Origin: an uncultured Prevotellaceae bacterium | GTDB lineage: Bacteria; Bacteroidota; Bacteroidia; Bacteroidales; Bacteroidaceae | Assembly (NCBI GenBank): GCA_900317305.1 | Contig: ONGG01000008.1 | Coordinates: 79,254-143,253, forward strand | Length of the DNA stretch: 64,000 nt | Reading direction: 5' to 3' | Shown here: one piece after another, positions 35,129 through 44,639 of the stretch | Position numbering within the stretch: position 1 is the stretch's first letter | Layout of the letters: each line of letters starts with the position of its first letter | Notes under the pieces: generated by a model | The model's database searches: none | What the model was told of the DNA's origin: nothing | The model's input: the letters and a program-made list of their open reading frames with translations, nothing else | Position numbers and translations under genes: made by a program

Positions 35129-36256
35129 CTATTTTTGGAGAAAACGCATGAGGGCGGTCTTGTTCTGGATGGGCGTAGTGGTGGGGCGGCCCAAGTCCTT
35201 GCGGTTGCCTTTCCTCACCTGCACCTCGATGAGCACCGGACCTTCCTTGATTGCGGGATTACCCAAGAGGGTTTTCAATGCCTCAGCTGTATTTACAGAG
35301 AAGGCGTTCTTGTATCCCACTGCCTTGGCGATGGCAGGAATGTCGATATTCAGTCCGACAGTGGGCTGACCGCCCACGGAGTCGTGGGCTCCATTGTTGA
35401 AGAGCACATGCACGAAGTTACTAGGAGCCTTCGAGGCCGTGATGGCCATCGAGCCCATATGCATAATGACGGCACCATCGCCATCGAAACACCACACGTG
35501 GAGGTCGGGCTTCTCCAAGGCGATACCCAGGGCAATCTGCGAGGCATGCCCCATGGACCCCACGGTGAGGAAGTCGCGCTCATGCGACTGGCCCATGGCC
35601 GTGCGATACTCAAACAGCTCGCGGCTGATCATTCCGGTGGTAGACACGATGCAGTCGTTGGAACCGAGGGTGGCAGCGGTGATTTGGATGGCCTCCTCGC
35701 GCGACAGGGTGAGGTCGTTCTCCACCTTGTTCTGCAAAGTGTAGGCATCAAACGTGTTCTTCTCCACGACCAGGGCGAAGACCTCGTTGGTGGTCTTCAT
35801 ATAATCTACGGCGTCACGGATTTGTCTCAGCGCCTCGTCCTCCTCCTGGCTGAGCACCTGATAGCGGATGCCCATCGTATCGAGCAAGGGAAGGGTGACC
35901 TTGCCCTGCTTCACATGCTGCGGCTCATCGTGCACTCCTGGACGGCCACGCCAACCAATGACCAACAGCACGGGAATGTTGTACACCTCCTTGTCGGTGA
36001 GCGAAGCCAGCGGATTGATGATATTGCCCTCGCCCGAGTTCTGCATATACACCACGGGGATTTTTCCGGTGGCCAGATGATAACCAGCGGCCACACCCAC
36101 TGCCCCACCCTCGTTGGCCGCGATGATGTTGTGGCGGCTGTCGAGATGGTCGGAGATATAGGCACAAATGTTCTTCAATAGACTGTCGGGGACTCCGGCA
36201 AAGAAATCGATGCCGAAATGTCGAAGCGTGTCGACGAAAAATGCTGGACGTATCAT
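35129..36256 (-). CDS. aepY: Phosphonopyruvate decarboxylase
   Basis: A 375-residue ThDP-dependent decarboxylase. It starts FFVDTLRHFGIDFFAGVPDS, has the N-terminal Glu region IIAANEGGAVGVAAGYHLA, and the ThDP/Mg motif starting GDGAVIMHMG and ending VLFNNGAHDS. It turns phosphonopyruvate into phosphonoacetaldehyde, the step that drives C-P bond formation forward. Its start overlaps the PEP mutase stop by one base (TAATG). The reductase follows 5 bases after its stop. Confidence 0.9.
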   Translation of the reverse strand: MIRPAFFVDTLRHFGIDFFAGVPDSLLKNICAYISDHLDSRHNIIAANEGGAVGVAAGYHLATGKIPVVYMQNSGEGNIINPLASLTDKEVYNIPVLLVIGWRGRPGVHDEPQHVKQGKVTLPLLDTMGIRYQVLSQEEDEALRQIRDAVDYMKTTNEVFALVVEKNTFDAYTLQNKVENDLTLSREEAIQITAATLGSNDCIVSTTGMISRELFEYRTAMGQSHERDFLTVGSMGHASQIALGIALEKPDLHVWCFDGDGAVIMHMGSMAITASKAPSNFVHVLFNNGAHDSVGGQPTVGLNIDIPAIAKAVGYKNAFSVNTAEALKTLLGNPAIKEGPVLIEVQVRKGNRKDLGRPTTTPIQNKTALMRFLQK

Positions 36257-38265
36257 TACAAATCGCTGGGTATGAGGGTGATGATTTCCTTAATCGACAT
36301 GCAAGTATCGTCGCACTCCTTGGCGCGATGATTCGTGAGAATGGTCTTGGCGGCCTGCTGCATGGCGGGGAAGCCAGTGCGGGTGAGCTGATTGGCGTAG
36401 ATCACCACATTGACCCCACGACGCTTGAACTCGTCCTCGGTGACCGTGTTGAACGACGTGGGCACCACGACGATAGGCGTATTGGAATTCTTCTCGCGGA
36501 ACTTCTCCACGAATTCGAAGATTTCGGCAGGGTCTTTCTTGCGGGAGTGAATCATGATGGCATCGGCACCTGCACCAGCGAAAGCGAAAGCACGCTCCAG
36601 CGCATCGTCCATACCCCGTTCCAGAATCAAGCTCTCGATACGTGCGCAGATCATGAAGTCGGTAGTTTTCTGGGCTTTCTTACCTGCGCGAATCTTCTCA
36701 CAGAAATGCTCGATGCTGTCCTGTGTCTGCTTCACCTCTGTGCCGAAAAGCGAGTTTTTCTTCAGGCCGGTCTTGTCCTCGATGATGACCATCGACACGC
36801 CCATGCGCTCCAATGTGCGTACGGTGTAGACGAAATGCTCTGTCAGACCACCAGTATCACCATCGAAGATAATAGGCTTAGTGGTGACCTCCATGATATC
36901 GTCGATGGTGCGGAAACGTGAGGTCATGTCCACCAGTTCGATATCGGGCTTGCCCTTGGCTGTGGAGTCGCAGAGGCTTGATATCCACATGGCATCAAAC
37001 TGGTAGGTCTTGCCATCCTGCAGCACGGTGGTCTTCTCGCAGATAAGGCCCGTGATACCGCTATGAGCCTCCAGCGCCGTCACCAGTCCCTTCATATTGA
37101 TGAGTTTCTTCAGGCGTCCGCGGCGGATGTCGGGCATAGCCAGCTGAGCACGCGTCATCTTGTCGAGTTCCTCGTATTTGGCGTCGTGGCTGTAGGGGAA
37201 CTCCACCAGTTTGCCACCATAGCCAGCCAATATCTCCATCACCTCCTGGCGGATAGGCTTCTGCAGTCCCTCGCGCCAGTCGTCGCCATGCACCACATAG
37301 TCGGGCTTCAACAGTCTGAGGTTGTCGGCATAGCTCAAGGTTTTCTGTTCCACCACCTGATAGACACCCGAGATGTTGCTGATGAGCGACTTGCGCTCGG
37401 TGAATGGTATGAGCGGGAAGCGACGGAAGCTGGCCACCGCCTCATCAGAAAGCACACCGATGATAAGCTTGCCCAAACGGCTCGCCTTCTTGATGATGGC
37501 GATATGCCCCGAATGGATATACTCGGTGGAGAAGCACATATACACCTTGCGATTCTCAATCTCGCGCAGGCGGGCGGACACCACGGCCAGGTCGTCGGGC
37601 GTGTCGATCTCGGCACAGAGCGTATCCTCCACGTCGAGCGGACGGAGCATCATGCTGCCCGACACCTCGTTGAAGGCGTTCTCTGCATAGCACTTGCGGT
37701 TGCCACTCTCGCAGAATGCGGCGATGCGGTCGAGCCACACCAGCCAGTCGGCATGCTTGATTTTGTAGAGCGGTTGGGCTGCCATGGCATCGGTGAAGAA
37801 CTCGATGCCTACCTTCCTAATCTGGCCTTCTTCGATGACGGCCTTGAAGTCCTTCTCGGGCAATTCGAGGGTGGAACTCACGGCCATGCAACTCTCGTCG
37901 CTGGCAAGCAGACGGTCGAAAACGGTGTTCTCGAACACCAGGTCGCCATGCATCAGGATGATGTCATCGTCGAGCAGGTGCTTCGCACAGTAGATGCTGT
38001 AGATATAATTGGTCTTGTCGTATTCGGGGTTTTTCACGAACTCGATGTTCAACGGCAAGTCGAGATGGCGACAATACTTCACCAGCACGTCGTCGTAATA
38101 GCCAGTGGTAATCACGACATCCTTAATACCTGTATCGGCAACTAACTCTAGTTGGCGAGATAGGATGGTTTCGTTGTGCGAGATTTCCGTCATGCACTTA
38201 GGATGCTCGCTGGTGAGAACACCCATGCGGTGACCGAGACCGGAATTAAGGATAAGAACTTTCAT
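36256..38265 (-). CDS. aepX: Three-domain phosphoenolpyruvate mutase with two nucleotidyltransferase domains
   Basis: A 669-residue fusion. Residues 1-235 are a sugar-type NTP transferase (LNSGLGHRMGVLTSEHPKCM). Residues 240-370 are a cytidylyltransferase-like domain with HSGH at 251-254. Residues 385-669 are PEP mutase with FDGDTGG at 467-473 and EDKTGLKKNS at 496-505. The mutase makes phosphonopyruvate. The N-terminal domain could activate the final phosphonate as a CMP ester for transfer to the glycan, and the middle domain could do the same or be regulatory. Mutases with one such domain are known; which domain activates the phosphonate here is inference. Confidence 0.9.
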   Translation of the reverse strand: MKVLILNSGLGHRMGVLTSEHPKCMTEISHNETILSRQLELVADTGIKDVVITTGYYDDVLVKYCRHLDLPLNIEFVKNPEYDKTNYIYSIYCAKHLLDDDIILMHGDLVFENTVFDRLLASDESCMAVSSTLELPEKDFKAVIEEGQIRKVGIEFFTDAMAAQPLYKIKHADWLVWLDRIAAFCESGNRKCYAENAFNEVSGSMMLRPLDVEDTLCAEIDTPDDLAVVSARLREIENRKVYMCFSTEYIHSGHIAIIKKASRLGKLIIGVLSDEAVASFRRFPLIPFTERKSLISNISGVYQVVEQKTLSYADNLRLLKPDYVVHGDDWREGLQKPIRQEVMEILAGYGGKLVEFPYSHDAKYEELDKMTRAQLAMPDIRRGRLKKLINMKGLVTALEAHSGITGLICEKTTVLQDGKTYQFDAMWISSLCDSTAKGKPDIELVDMTSRFRTIDDIMEVTTKPIIFDGDTGGLTEHFVYTVRTLERMGVSMVIIEDKTGLKKNSLFGTEVKQTQDSIEHFCEKIRAGKKAQKTTDFMICARIESLILERGMDDALERAFAFAGAGADAIMIHSRKKDPAEIFEFVEKFREKNSNTPIVVVPTSFNTVTEDEFKRRGVNVVIYANQLTRTGFPAMQQAAKTILTNHRAKECDDTCMSIKEIITLIPSDL

Positions 38266-38272
38266 GATGTGT

Positions 38273-39370
38273 TTATCTATGTATGAAATAATGCACCTGA
38301 TTTTTTACTTTTCTAGGCAACTCTGAAAAGAGCAGAGTAAAATTTTCCATAGGTGATAACCGAAAAAAAAGAACTTGATTATATATCCTAAAATAGGTTT
38401 TTCCAATAAAATATGTGAAATTTTTATCGCTCTTATTGTACGACCGTTCATATTCCCCCCAGTTGCCGTGTTTCCATATAAGACGGAGAACCCTTATGCC
38501 CATTCTTTTGTCTTTAGATGTTATCTGTAAGGGGAAATCAGCGGAAGGTAATCCCAATTGATCAACCATGATACTTCCAATCGCCTTGAAAGCGCGGGTA
38601 TAGCCAAATTGTTTTAACAATTTCAGAAGAAGTTCATCATCAATCCGTTCTCTCTGTTCATGTAAAAGTACAGTCAAATCACACAGTTGACGTAAAGCAA
38701 CACCTAATTCAATGAAATGGCCGTAGAGATGCACGAAAGTATAAAAAACACTTAAAGTAGGATTCAGTGTCTGTATCTTCGTTCCGCTCACCGACAATTC
38801 ATCAAAAGGATACCGGTCGATAATGTCGTTAAAGCGCTTCAGTCTTTTTTTGTTTGGGAAATATTTCAAGTATCTGTGCATCTCAAAATTATTTCCATTA
38901 TATTTGAAAGCCAGATGCATTTTTTTTCTACTTCCGTCCAAATTCACATCCCACTTCTCATTCAAGGCATCAACTGCATTCTGAAAGAATTTTGGCGGTA
39001 CATAGAAATCGATGTCGCCAGGTGCCCTCATGTGGGGTTTGGGATACAACGACCCTACTACCTGACCCTTCACGACAATATAGTCAATGCCTTTATCACT
39101 GAGTATGTGATGGAGCGCAATGACATTATCGTCCAACCTCTTGTTCTCCAACTCCAAGGAATTATGAACCTTCATCATGTGAATGACACATTTTTTCTGA
39201 AGCCCCATATTGTTCATCCTCAGACAATCGATAACAAGGCCAGCAACACATTGTTTCTCGGCCTCAACCATGACAGCCTTATATTCAAAAGGAGTCATGT
39301 CGAAATGGTCGATTTTCTGCTGCCAAAGTCCCGACCTTATTAGCGTGAAGATGAACTCTTGTTTTGTCAT
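38273..39370 (-). CDS. Nucleotidyltransferase-fold protein (NTP_transf_5-like)
   Basis: A 365-residue protein with YIVVKGQVVGSLYPKPHMRA followed by PGDIDFYVPPKF. The acidic DxD sits in a nucleotidyltransferase fold, as in the uncharacterised NTP_transf_5 family found in polysaccharide loci. Relatives in the LicD/nucleotidyltransferase group move phospho-head groups such as phosphocholine. Next to a phosphonate module this protein is a fair candidate for attaching the phosphonate. That role is inferred from position only. It ends 7 bases before the mutase gene starts. Confidence 0.7.
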   Translation of the reverse strand: MTKQEFIFTLIRSGLWQQKIDHFDMTPFEYKAVMVEAEKQCVAGLVIDCLRMNNMGLQKKCVIHMMKVHNSLELENKRLDDNVIALHHILSDKGIDYIVVKGQVVGSLYPKPHMRAPGDIDFYVPPKFFQNAVDALNEKWDVNLDGSRKKMHLAFKYNGNNFEMHRYLKYFPNKKRLKRFNDIIDRYPFDELSVSGTKIQTLNPTLSVFYTFVHLYGHFIELGVALRQLCDLTVLLHEQRERIDDELLLKLLKQFGYTRAFKAIGSIMVDQLGLPSADFPLQITSKDKRMGIRVLRLIWKHGNWGEYERSYNKSDKNFTYFIGKTYFRIYNQVLFFRLSPMENFTLLFSELPRKVKNQVHYFIHR

Positions 39371-39419
39371 TTATCAAACAGAAAATATAAAAGGGAAGCG
39401 ATAATCAGGCAGATTGGGT

Positions 39420-40574
39420 CTATTTAAATATTTCCTTATAGAAATCTGTAAGACATTGACGAACGAATGATTGTTCAAAGCGGTCGGCTATCATTTTTCT
39501 TGCCTTAGAGGCCATCAACGAAGTATCTTCATGACAGACAATCATCTTCTCCATGGCCAGGCACAATGCGACAGCATCTTTTGAAGGCACAATCAATCCA
39601 TTCTCTGCATTACGGATAATCTCATTACTGCCATTTATATCCGTCACGACACATGGAATGCCCAATGCTCCTGCCTCCATCACCGTATTGGGGAAGCCCT
39701 CCCGATAACTCGGCAGAACGAAGCAATCGGAAGCAGCATAATAAGCAAGCAATTCATCGCCCGTTTTCACACCAACAGCTGAAATAGCGGGATGGTTATC
39801 AATAGTTGACCTCGAAGTCTGTGAGACAGGGTCTATACCATCCTCGTATGCTCCCACCAATATTAGCCTGGCATTAGGATAACGGCTGTGTAGCTCTATG
39901 AAAGCCGATACCAACTCATCTATTCCTTTGTCGCGAACGATGCGGCCGACGAATAGGAAAGTAAACCTGTTTTTATCGCGCAACGTATCGGCAATCTGCA
40001 TCACCTCTGGTCTACGACTATAATAAGCCATATCTACGCCACGTACATTTCCATACCCCAAGACACGGATTGGCTTGCGGGTAATACGGTTCTCAAGCAA
40101 ATCGCGCTTCACGCCCTCGCCTTCGGGAATAATATGGGTGGCGCAAGAACAGGTTATCCGGTCGGTAATCTTCAGCACCATTCTTTTTATACCGGTTGAA
40201 GTAGGGAAAACCAACCCTGTAAAGGTATGAACCCTCACAGGAACCCGGGTAAGCCACGCGGCCATCATGCATAAAAGCCCAGCCTTTGGGGTCATAGAAT
40301 GTACCATATAAGGACGTTCTCTTCGAAACACCTTAACCAGATTCCACAAAGAGACCAGATCTTTCCTTAAAGAAATGCGCCGCTCCATTGGCACTTCAAT
40401 AGTTTTGACCCCTTCTCTTTCGGCTATTTTGGTCATCGCCTTGCCTGGAGAAGACAGAGCGATAACTTCAAAATTTTTCGAAAGAAATCTTAGGAAGCCA
40501 TTCCAAAAAGTATCCAATGACTGTGGAACAGTAGCAGCAAAAATTATTTTATTCTTATTGTCAGCGTTTTCCAT
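39420..40574 (-). CDS. Glycosyltransferase family 4
   Basis: A 384-residue GT-B enzyme with SMTPKAGLLCMMAAWL, FLFVGRIVRDKGIDEL and the donor-site E-x7-E in REGFPNTVMEAGALG. It resembles the WbpH-like branch that adds N-acetylamino or amino sugars near the lipid end of O-antigens. It has no membrane segment. It probably adds an early sugar of the repeat unit. Confidence 0.85.
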   Translation of the reverse strand: MENADNKNKIIFAATVPQSLDTFWNGFLRFLSKNFEVIALSSPGKAMTKIAEREGVKTIEVPMERRISLRKDLVSLWNLVKVFRRERPYMVHSMTPKAGLLCMMAAWLTRVPVRVHTFTGLVFPTSTGIKRMVLKITDRITCSCATHIIPEGEGVKRDLLENRITRKPIRVLGYGNVRGVDMAYYSRRPEVMQIADTLRDKNRFTFLFVGRIVRDKGIDELVSAFIELHSRYPNARLILVGAYEDGIDPVSQTSRSTIDNHPAISAVGVKTGDELLAYYAASDCFVLPSYREGFPNTVMEAGALGIPCVVTDINGSNEIIRNAENGLIVPSKDAVALCLAMEKMIVCHEDTSLMASKARKMIADRFEQSFVRQCLTDFYKEIFK

Positions 40575-40680
40575 ATATCAGTAATAATTCGTTTGAACTT
40601 TTCAATATACTCTAGACAGCTTGATTCTATAAGACACCATCAAACTCTTTGGCTTTAAAAGAATCGATTCTCTACATGGC

Positions 40681-42027
40681 CTAAATTATAGCCAATAGCA
40701 ATTGCACACATATAACACCTGTCGCCATAAAGACAGAAGCATCACCTAAGTGTTTGTCGTATTTCTCTTTACCATAAGCAGCCAAGATACAAAGAAAGGG
40801 GAACAATACAGTTTTGTGACGTGATTGGAGAGATATGGTTCCTAACAACAATGCAAACAATACAATAATAAACAAAATTTGTTTGGCCGTATCTTGTTGT
40901 TTATCTGTAATGGCCTGCAAGGATGCATTGAAGATATAATTCCAAAGAAAGAACATAAACAACGGAGTGAAAAATCCTTGGAAAACACCACCTACGAGAT
41001 AGTGACCGAAATGCTCATCCGGAATATTGAGAAGGGGAATGAACAGGAAAAAAACTGTAGAAAGAATAACATTCACAGGAAAAGGCAAATGCATGATTGC
41101 ACCAATAGTTGATTCATCATAACGAGCACTATCTATATTACGAATAACACTGTCCTCTAATTTTTCTTCAGAAAAGCCCTGCAAAAATGAGAATGAGAAA
41201 TAAAAAGCAACAATAATCAAAACAAAGACTAAAACAAAATACAAATCAGTGTGTGTTTTACGCTTTAGTTTGAATCTAATTAGCATAATAATTCCACATA
41301 TAAGAAAAGCAAGAGTTCCGAAACGAATCCATACCAAAAAAAAGACACAAACGGCAAGTGGGATATATTTTTTTTGGAGGTAATAACACAAACCGGCAAT
41401 TACCATTACGGCAGTAAAAGACTCTCGAAGAATAATACAACCAAAATATAAAGTGAAAGGACATAACAAAGTAAACCAATAAGCTGTATTACCGATATTA
41501 TTATTCCTTGTCAATAAAACAGCAAATCTCTTTACATAAATAGGAAGATAGGCCGCAAATATGAGATTAACAACTACTATGTTTAGCGGTGTAAAGACCT
41601 CAAAGGGATAAATGAATTTCAAAAATATACTGTATGAATATATATCTGTCGTTGATACCATTATCGTATAAAAGACACCTTTACCGCCTACAATCTGTGC
41701 ATAGTACCTACAATCATCGGTGCCAATTCCACCCTCGGCACCCGTCATTCCTAAATATTCAGGAAATTGACTTTTGAAAATAAGATAAAAAGATATGGCA
41801 AAGAATAAATAAAAATGATAAGCGAAGAACAAAAGCTTGGCATCATCTCGACAAAGCAAAAAACAACTAACAGTCAAAAGCAATAATGAATAACCAAAGG
41901 AAAAAATACTTGTTTGGTCAGCAACGTCCAAATAAAGAATACCAAGAACCGACATCAAGACAATTGGTGCCCAACTCTTCTCTATTCCTTTCACCAACTT
42001 GGGTCTTTTATTATATACTACTTCCAT
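40681..42027 (-). CDS. Wzy-like O-antigen/capsule polymerase
   Basis: A very hydrophobic 448-residue protein with about 12 predicted membrane segments and a large loop in the first half (about residues 85-125), typical of Wzy polymerases, which share little sequence. RESFTAVMVIAGLCYYLQKK is the type of stretch seen in EpsG/Wzy-like proteins. It would join repeat units on the outer face of the inner membrane. The call rests on topology and position between two GT4 genes. Confidence 0.7.
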   Translation of the reverse strand: MEVVYNKRPKLVKGIEKSWAPIVLMSVLGILYLDVADQTSIFSFGYSLLLLTVSCFLLCRDDAKLLFFAYHFYLFFAISFYLIFKSQFPEYLGMTGAEGGIGTDDCRYYAQIVGGKGVFYTIMVSTTDIYSYSIFLKFIYPFEVFTPLNIVVVNLIFAAYLPIYVKRFAVLLTRNNNIGNTAYWFTLLCPFTLYFGCIILRESFTAVMVIAGLCYYLQKKYIPLAVCVFFLVWIRFGTLAFLICGIIMLIRFKLKRKTHTDLYFVLVFVLIIVAFYFSFSFLQGFSEEKLEDSVIRNIDSARYDESTIGAIMHLPFPVNVILSTVFFLFIPLLNIPDEHFGHYLVGGVFQGFFTPLFMFFLWNYIFNASLQAITDKQQDTAKQILFIIVLFALLLGTISLQSRHKTVLFPFLCILAAYGKEKYDKHLGDASVFMATGVICVQLLLAII

Positions 42028-42051
42028 TGACTCCCAGACTAAATAACTAAT

Positions 42052-43206
42052 CTATACTTGGCCAGTAAAAATTATGCGAAGTTCACTTTCCATTTCTTTC
42101 GCTTGTCTTTCTTGTAATTCTCCAACCCTTTTAAGTCCTCTATCTGCAAGCTGTATACGATATGCTTCATCAATTGTGATTCGAAGAATGCGAGCTGCTA
42201 AATCATCTTCATTGGTAGGTGAAAAATAGCAGGCCGCATTATCACATACTTCTGGAATGCTTGTAGCAGAGGAAGCTATAACAGGAGTGCCATACGACAT
42301 CGCCTTCAATGGAGGATAGCCAAAACCTTCGTTTAATGACGGATAGACAAAACAAAAGGCCTTTTCATAAAGACGTTCTAATTCTTCTGTAGAAACATAG
42401 GGCAATAATTCAAAACGATCTTTGTTTTTAAGTTGCTTCCAAAAAGATTGGTTTCCACAACCTGTTATGACAACCTTCTTTTCTTGCAATCTGTTTTCAG
42501 AAAACAATTTATCGAACACTTTTACTGCCCTATATACATTCTTTTCAAATCGATTGCCACTAACCATCAGAAAATAATTGCTTTTGGGCAATGACATTTC
42601 TATTTTCTCTACAGAAAACGGAGAATAAAAAACCGAAATATTATCTGCTTGTAATTCAGGATAAAAATTCAACATGGAATTTTTCGTATGAAAAGAAGCG
42701 GTAACAAACTGAGCGTTCTTAACTTTCAACAATTGATGGCTAAGGCTTGTATGTTTTCTCTTCAAGTAATTCTGAATTAACGAACAATGTGAAATCATCC
42801 ACCCCCTCAATTTTGGATACAATTGTTTCTCGTACTTGTACCTATAGAAGTCCCAAGGCAGTTCCACAGCCCTAAGCCCATGAACTACTCCAATCAATTT
42901 GGCAACTCCAGAATAATCAATATAAGCTGCAGGTAAAGCACTATAAAAAACATCATATTGCTCCTCATCAATAAGACGGTAAATATCATGCTTGTTCTCA
43001 ACACGAAAGACCCTGATCTCTCCATGTTCTTCAAGCATACGTTCTATTGCATTGTCTGAGAACATTTTGTTGCTTAACACAACATCAAAAACGTACCCAG
43101 AATCCAATGCTGCTCGGAGCATATACTTGGCATATTCCCCACCCCCATGAAAAGCAACTCTAGAATTACTTTGGGTTGCGGTTCCGTCAAAAAGTATTTT
43201 TTTCAT
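42052..43206 (-). CDS. Glycosyltransferase family 4 with altered donor-site residue
   Basis: A 384-residue GT-B protein, first gene of the minus arm. It has VVLSNKMFSDN, VSGNRFEKNVYRAVKVFDKL and the donor-site stretch SLNEGFGYPPLKAMSYG. In relatives the last residue of E-x7-E there is Glu; here it is Lys. The rest of the site (GTPVIAS) is normal. It probably transfers a mannose- or rhamnose-like sugar, but the change could alter the donor or the mechanism. Confidence 0.8.
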   Translation of the reverse strand: MKKILFDGTATQSNSRVAFHGGGEYAKYMLRAALDSGYVFDVVLSNKMFSDNAIERMLEEHGEIRVFRVENKHDIYRLIDEEQYDVFYSALPAAYIDYSGVAKLIGVVHGLRAVELPWDFYRYKYEKQLYPKLRGWMISHCSLIQNYLKRKHTSLSHQLLKVKNAQFVTASFHTKNSMLNFYPELQADNISVFYSPFSVEKIEMSLPKSNYFLMVSGNRFEKNVYRAVKVFDKLFSENRLQEKKVVITGCGNQSFWKQLKNKDRFELLPYVSTEELERLYEKAFCFVYPSLNEGFGYPPLKAMSYGTPVIASSATSIPEVCDNAACYFSPTNEDDLAARILRITIDEAYRIQLADRGLKRVGELQERQAKEMESELRIIFTGQV

Positions 43207-43421
43207 CTATCAAGTTTTACGATTGGATGCACTTGGAAAAAAGCATAATTTTACTCCCCGTGCTGAAAACACGGGTAATAAAAGAAGAAAAAGTGAAAAG
43301 CCGCTTAAGGGAGAATTATTAAGGACTGTTCCTAGAAAGAAGTTCAGTTATTCTAAATCCCGCAGTACACTATTTTCCTCTGTAAAGAGCCTTCTTTTGT
43401 CATATAGGCTAAATGCGGTGG

Positions 43422-43456
43422 CAAAGATACACATTTTTTCACAAAGTAGCGCAAAA
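43422..43456 (-). promoter_or_regulatory. Promoter of the minus-strand polysaccharide arm
   Basis: On the minus strand TTTTG (43456-43452), a 22-base gap and TATCTTTG (43429-43422) approximate the Bacteroidota consensus. The leader would be about 205 bases long before the ATG at 43206. The gap 43207-43831 otherwise contains only the oppositely oriented promoter at 43749. Confidence 0.5.
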
Positions 43457-43748
43457 TAACACTAAATTTTCTATGTGTGACGGTAGTGAGTGTTACCATA
43501 ATAGCATACATTTCATATCTGAAACCTGGGATGATCGGCAATCACGTCTCAGAATAAAATTAAGGATTATCGGGTTCATTCAATCATTGTCGCCACCAAC
43601 GATTAAGAGAACGCATCGCTACTTTTCGAAGTAACCACTCGACATCTCATGGTATTGTGAGTGGTTACGAGAACATCCCTTATCGTTAAAATAACAAAAA
43701 AATACCCATTTCGTTGACATTATATGGTCAAAAGATGGGGAATTTGTC

Positions 43749-43756
43749 TATTTTTG
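43749..43756 (+). promoter_or_regulatory. -7 box of small-protein gene 43832
   Basis: TATTTTTG sits inside the small palindrome GTCTATTTTTGTAGAC (43747-43762), so a dimeric regulator could bind over the box. No good TTG lies at the usual distance upstream; TTGACA at 43713 is too far. The start of transcription would be about 70 bases before the ATG. Confidence 0.4.
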
Positions 43757-43831
43757 TAGACACAATTGTGCACATTTGTGGTACACTCATGTTCCAAAAA
43801 CCAACATTAAGATATTAAACTAGATTTATTT

Positions 43832-44224
43832 ATGGAAAAGCAAAGCTATTTGAAACCATTCATGGTGATGGAGAAATTCAAACCGCAAGAGTTTGTGGCG
43901 GGATGCACTATACCTGGTAAATATTGTTTCCCATCTCTTAGTGCATCCAATAGGGTTTATTTGGAAACAACTGGAGATAACCAATTGAATCAAAATACTG
44001 GAGGAGACGCTTATGTAGAAGGAGGAGCCATTTATTTTGATGATTATTCATCTTCTCATATTATTGGATCAGGCAACTATTATTTATATACTTTAGCGAC
44101 ACCAAAATATAAAATCATATATAATGGCAATATCGTTAACGATTCATATCATATAACTAATACAGGTATATTTTATAGAAGTGGGAAGAAGGGGCCTAAT
44201 ACTGTAAAGAAAAACTTCTCATAA
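43832..44224 (+). CDS. Small protein of unknown function, KP-M-E-F family, copy 2
   Basis: A 130-residue protein. The N-terminus MEKQSYLKPFMVMEKFKPQE shares Y-x-KP-F-M, E-x-F and P-Q with copy 3 and, less closely, copy 1. Cysteines follow at 25 and 32. The middle and C-terminus differ from the others apart from GSGNYYLYT. There is no signal peptide or membrane segment. It has its own -7 box and a terminator at 44352, so it is a separate unit. Function unknown. Confidence 0.65.
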   Translation: MEKQSYLKPFMVMEKFKPQEFVAGCTIPGKYCFPSLSASNRVYLETTGDNQLNQNTGGDAYVEGGAIYFDDYSSSHIIGSGNYYLYTLATPKYKIIYNGNIVNDSYHITNTGIFYRSGKKGPNTVKKNFS

Positions 44225-44351
44225 TATTAAGGTGGGTTGTCAAGTGCAGTTTCTGATAATCTTTTTCCAATTCTGATTTGGAATTCTGATGAGGGAAACC
44301 ATTCTTTTAGCGATGAATGAGTAGCCACCTGGGCTCAAAAAGACAATCATA

Positions 44352-44403
44352 TCCATCCCTGATAAATGTGAGAATTGCATGCGTCAGGGATGGAGTGTTT
44401 TTT
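44352..44403 (+). terminator. Rho-independent terminator after copy 2
   Basis: TCCATCCCTGA (44352-44362) pairs perfectly with 44384-44394 around a 21-base loop. A T-run at 44398-44403 follows. The gap 44225-44639 otherwise holds only the promoter of the next gene. Confidence 0.75.
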
Positions 44404-44535
44404 AAGCATAAAATAATCACTAAAAACCGTTTCGAATAATAAAGAGAACAAGTTACGACATTTCATTGTAACTCTTACTTTTTCGTATATAAATAGTTAA
44501 AAAAGGTAAAATATTGTCCATATATAGATAACATT

Positions 44536-44566
44536 TTTGTCAACTAGGAAAAAACACCTATATTTG
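44536..44566 (+). promoter_or_regulatory. Promoter of small-protein gene 44640
   Basis: TTTG (44536-44539), 19 bases, TATATTTG (44559-44566) are a close match to the Bacteroidota consensus. The start would be near 44573, leaving a leader of about 67 bases. Confidence 0.65.
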
Positions 44567-44639
44567 CAAAATGAGCATACATCAATGCTCATCCATATTC
44601 ACAAAAACATCATTTTGATATTAACTAAACTACCTATAT

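Noticed and set aside
35033-36181. 382-codon plus-strand frame opposite the phosphonopyruvate decarboxylase
   Set aside because: Antisense to a gene with clear ThDP motifs and no recognisable protein text.
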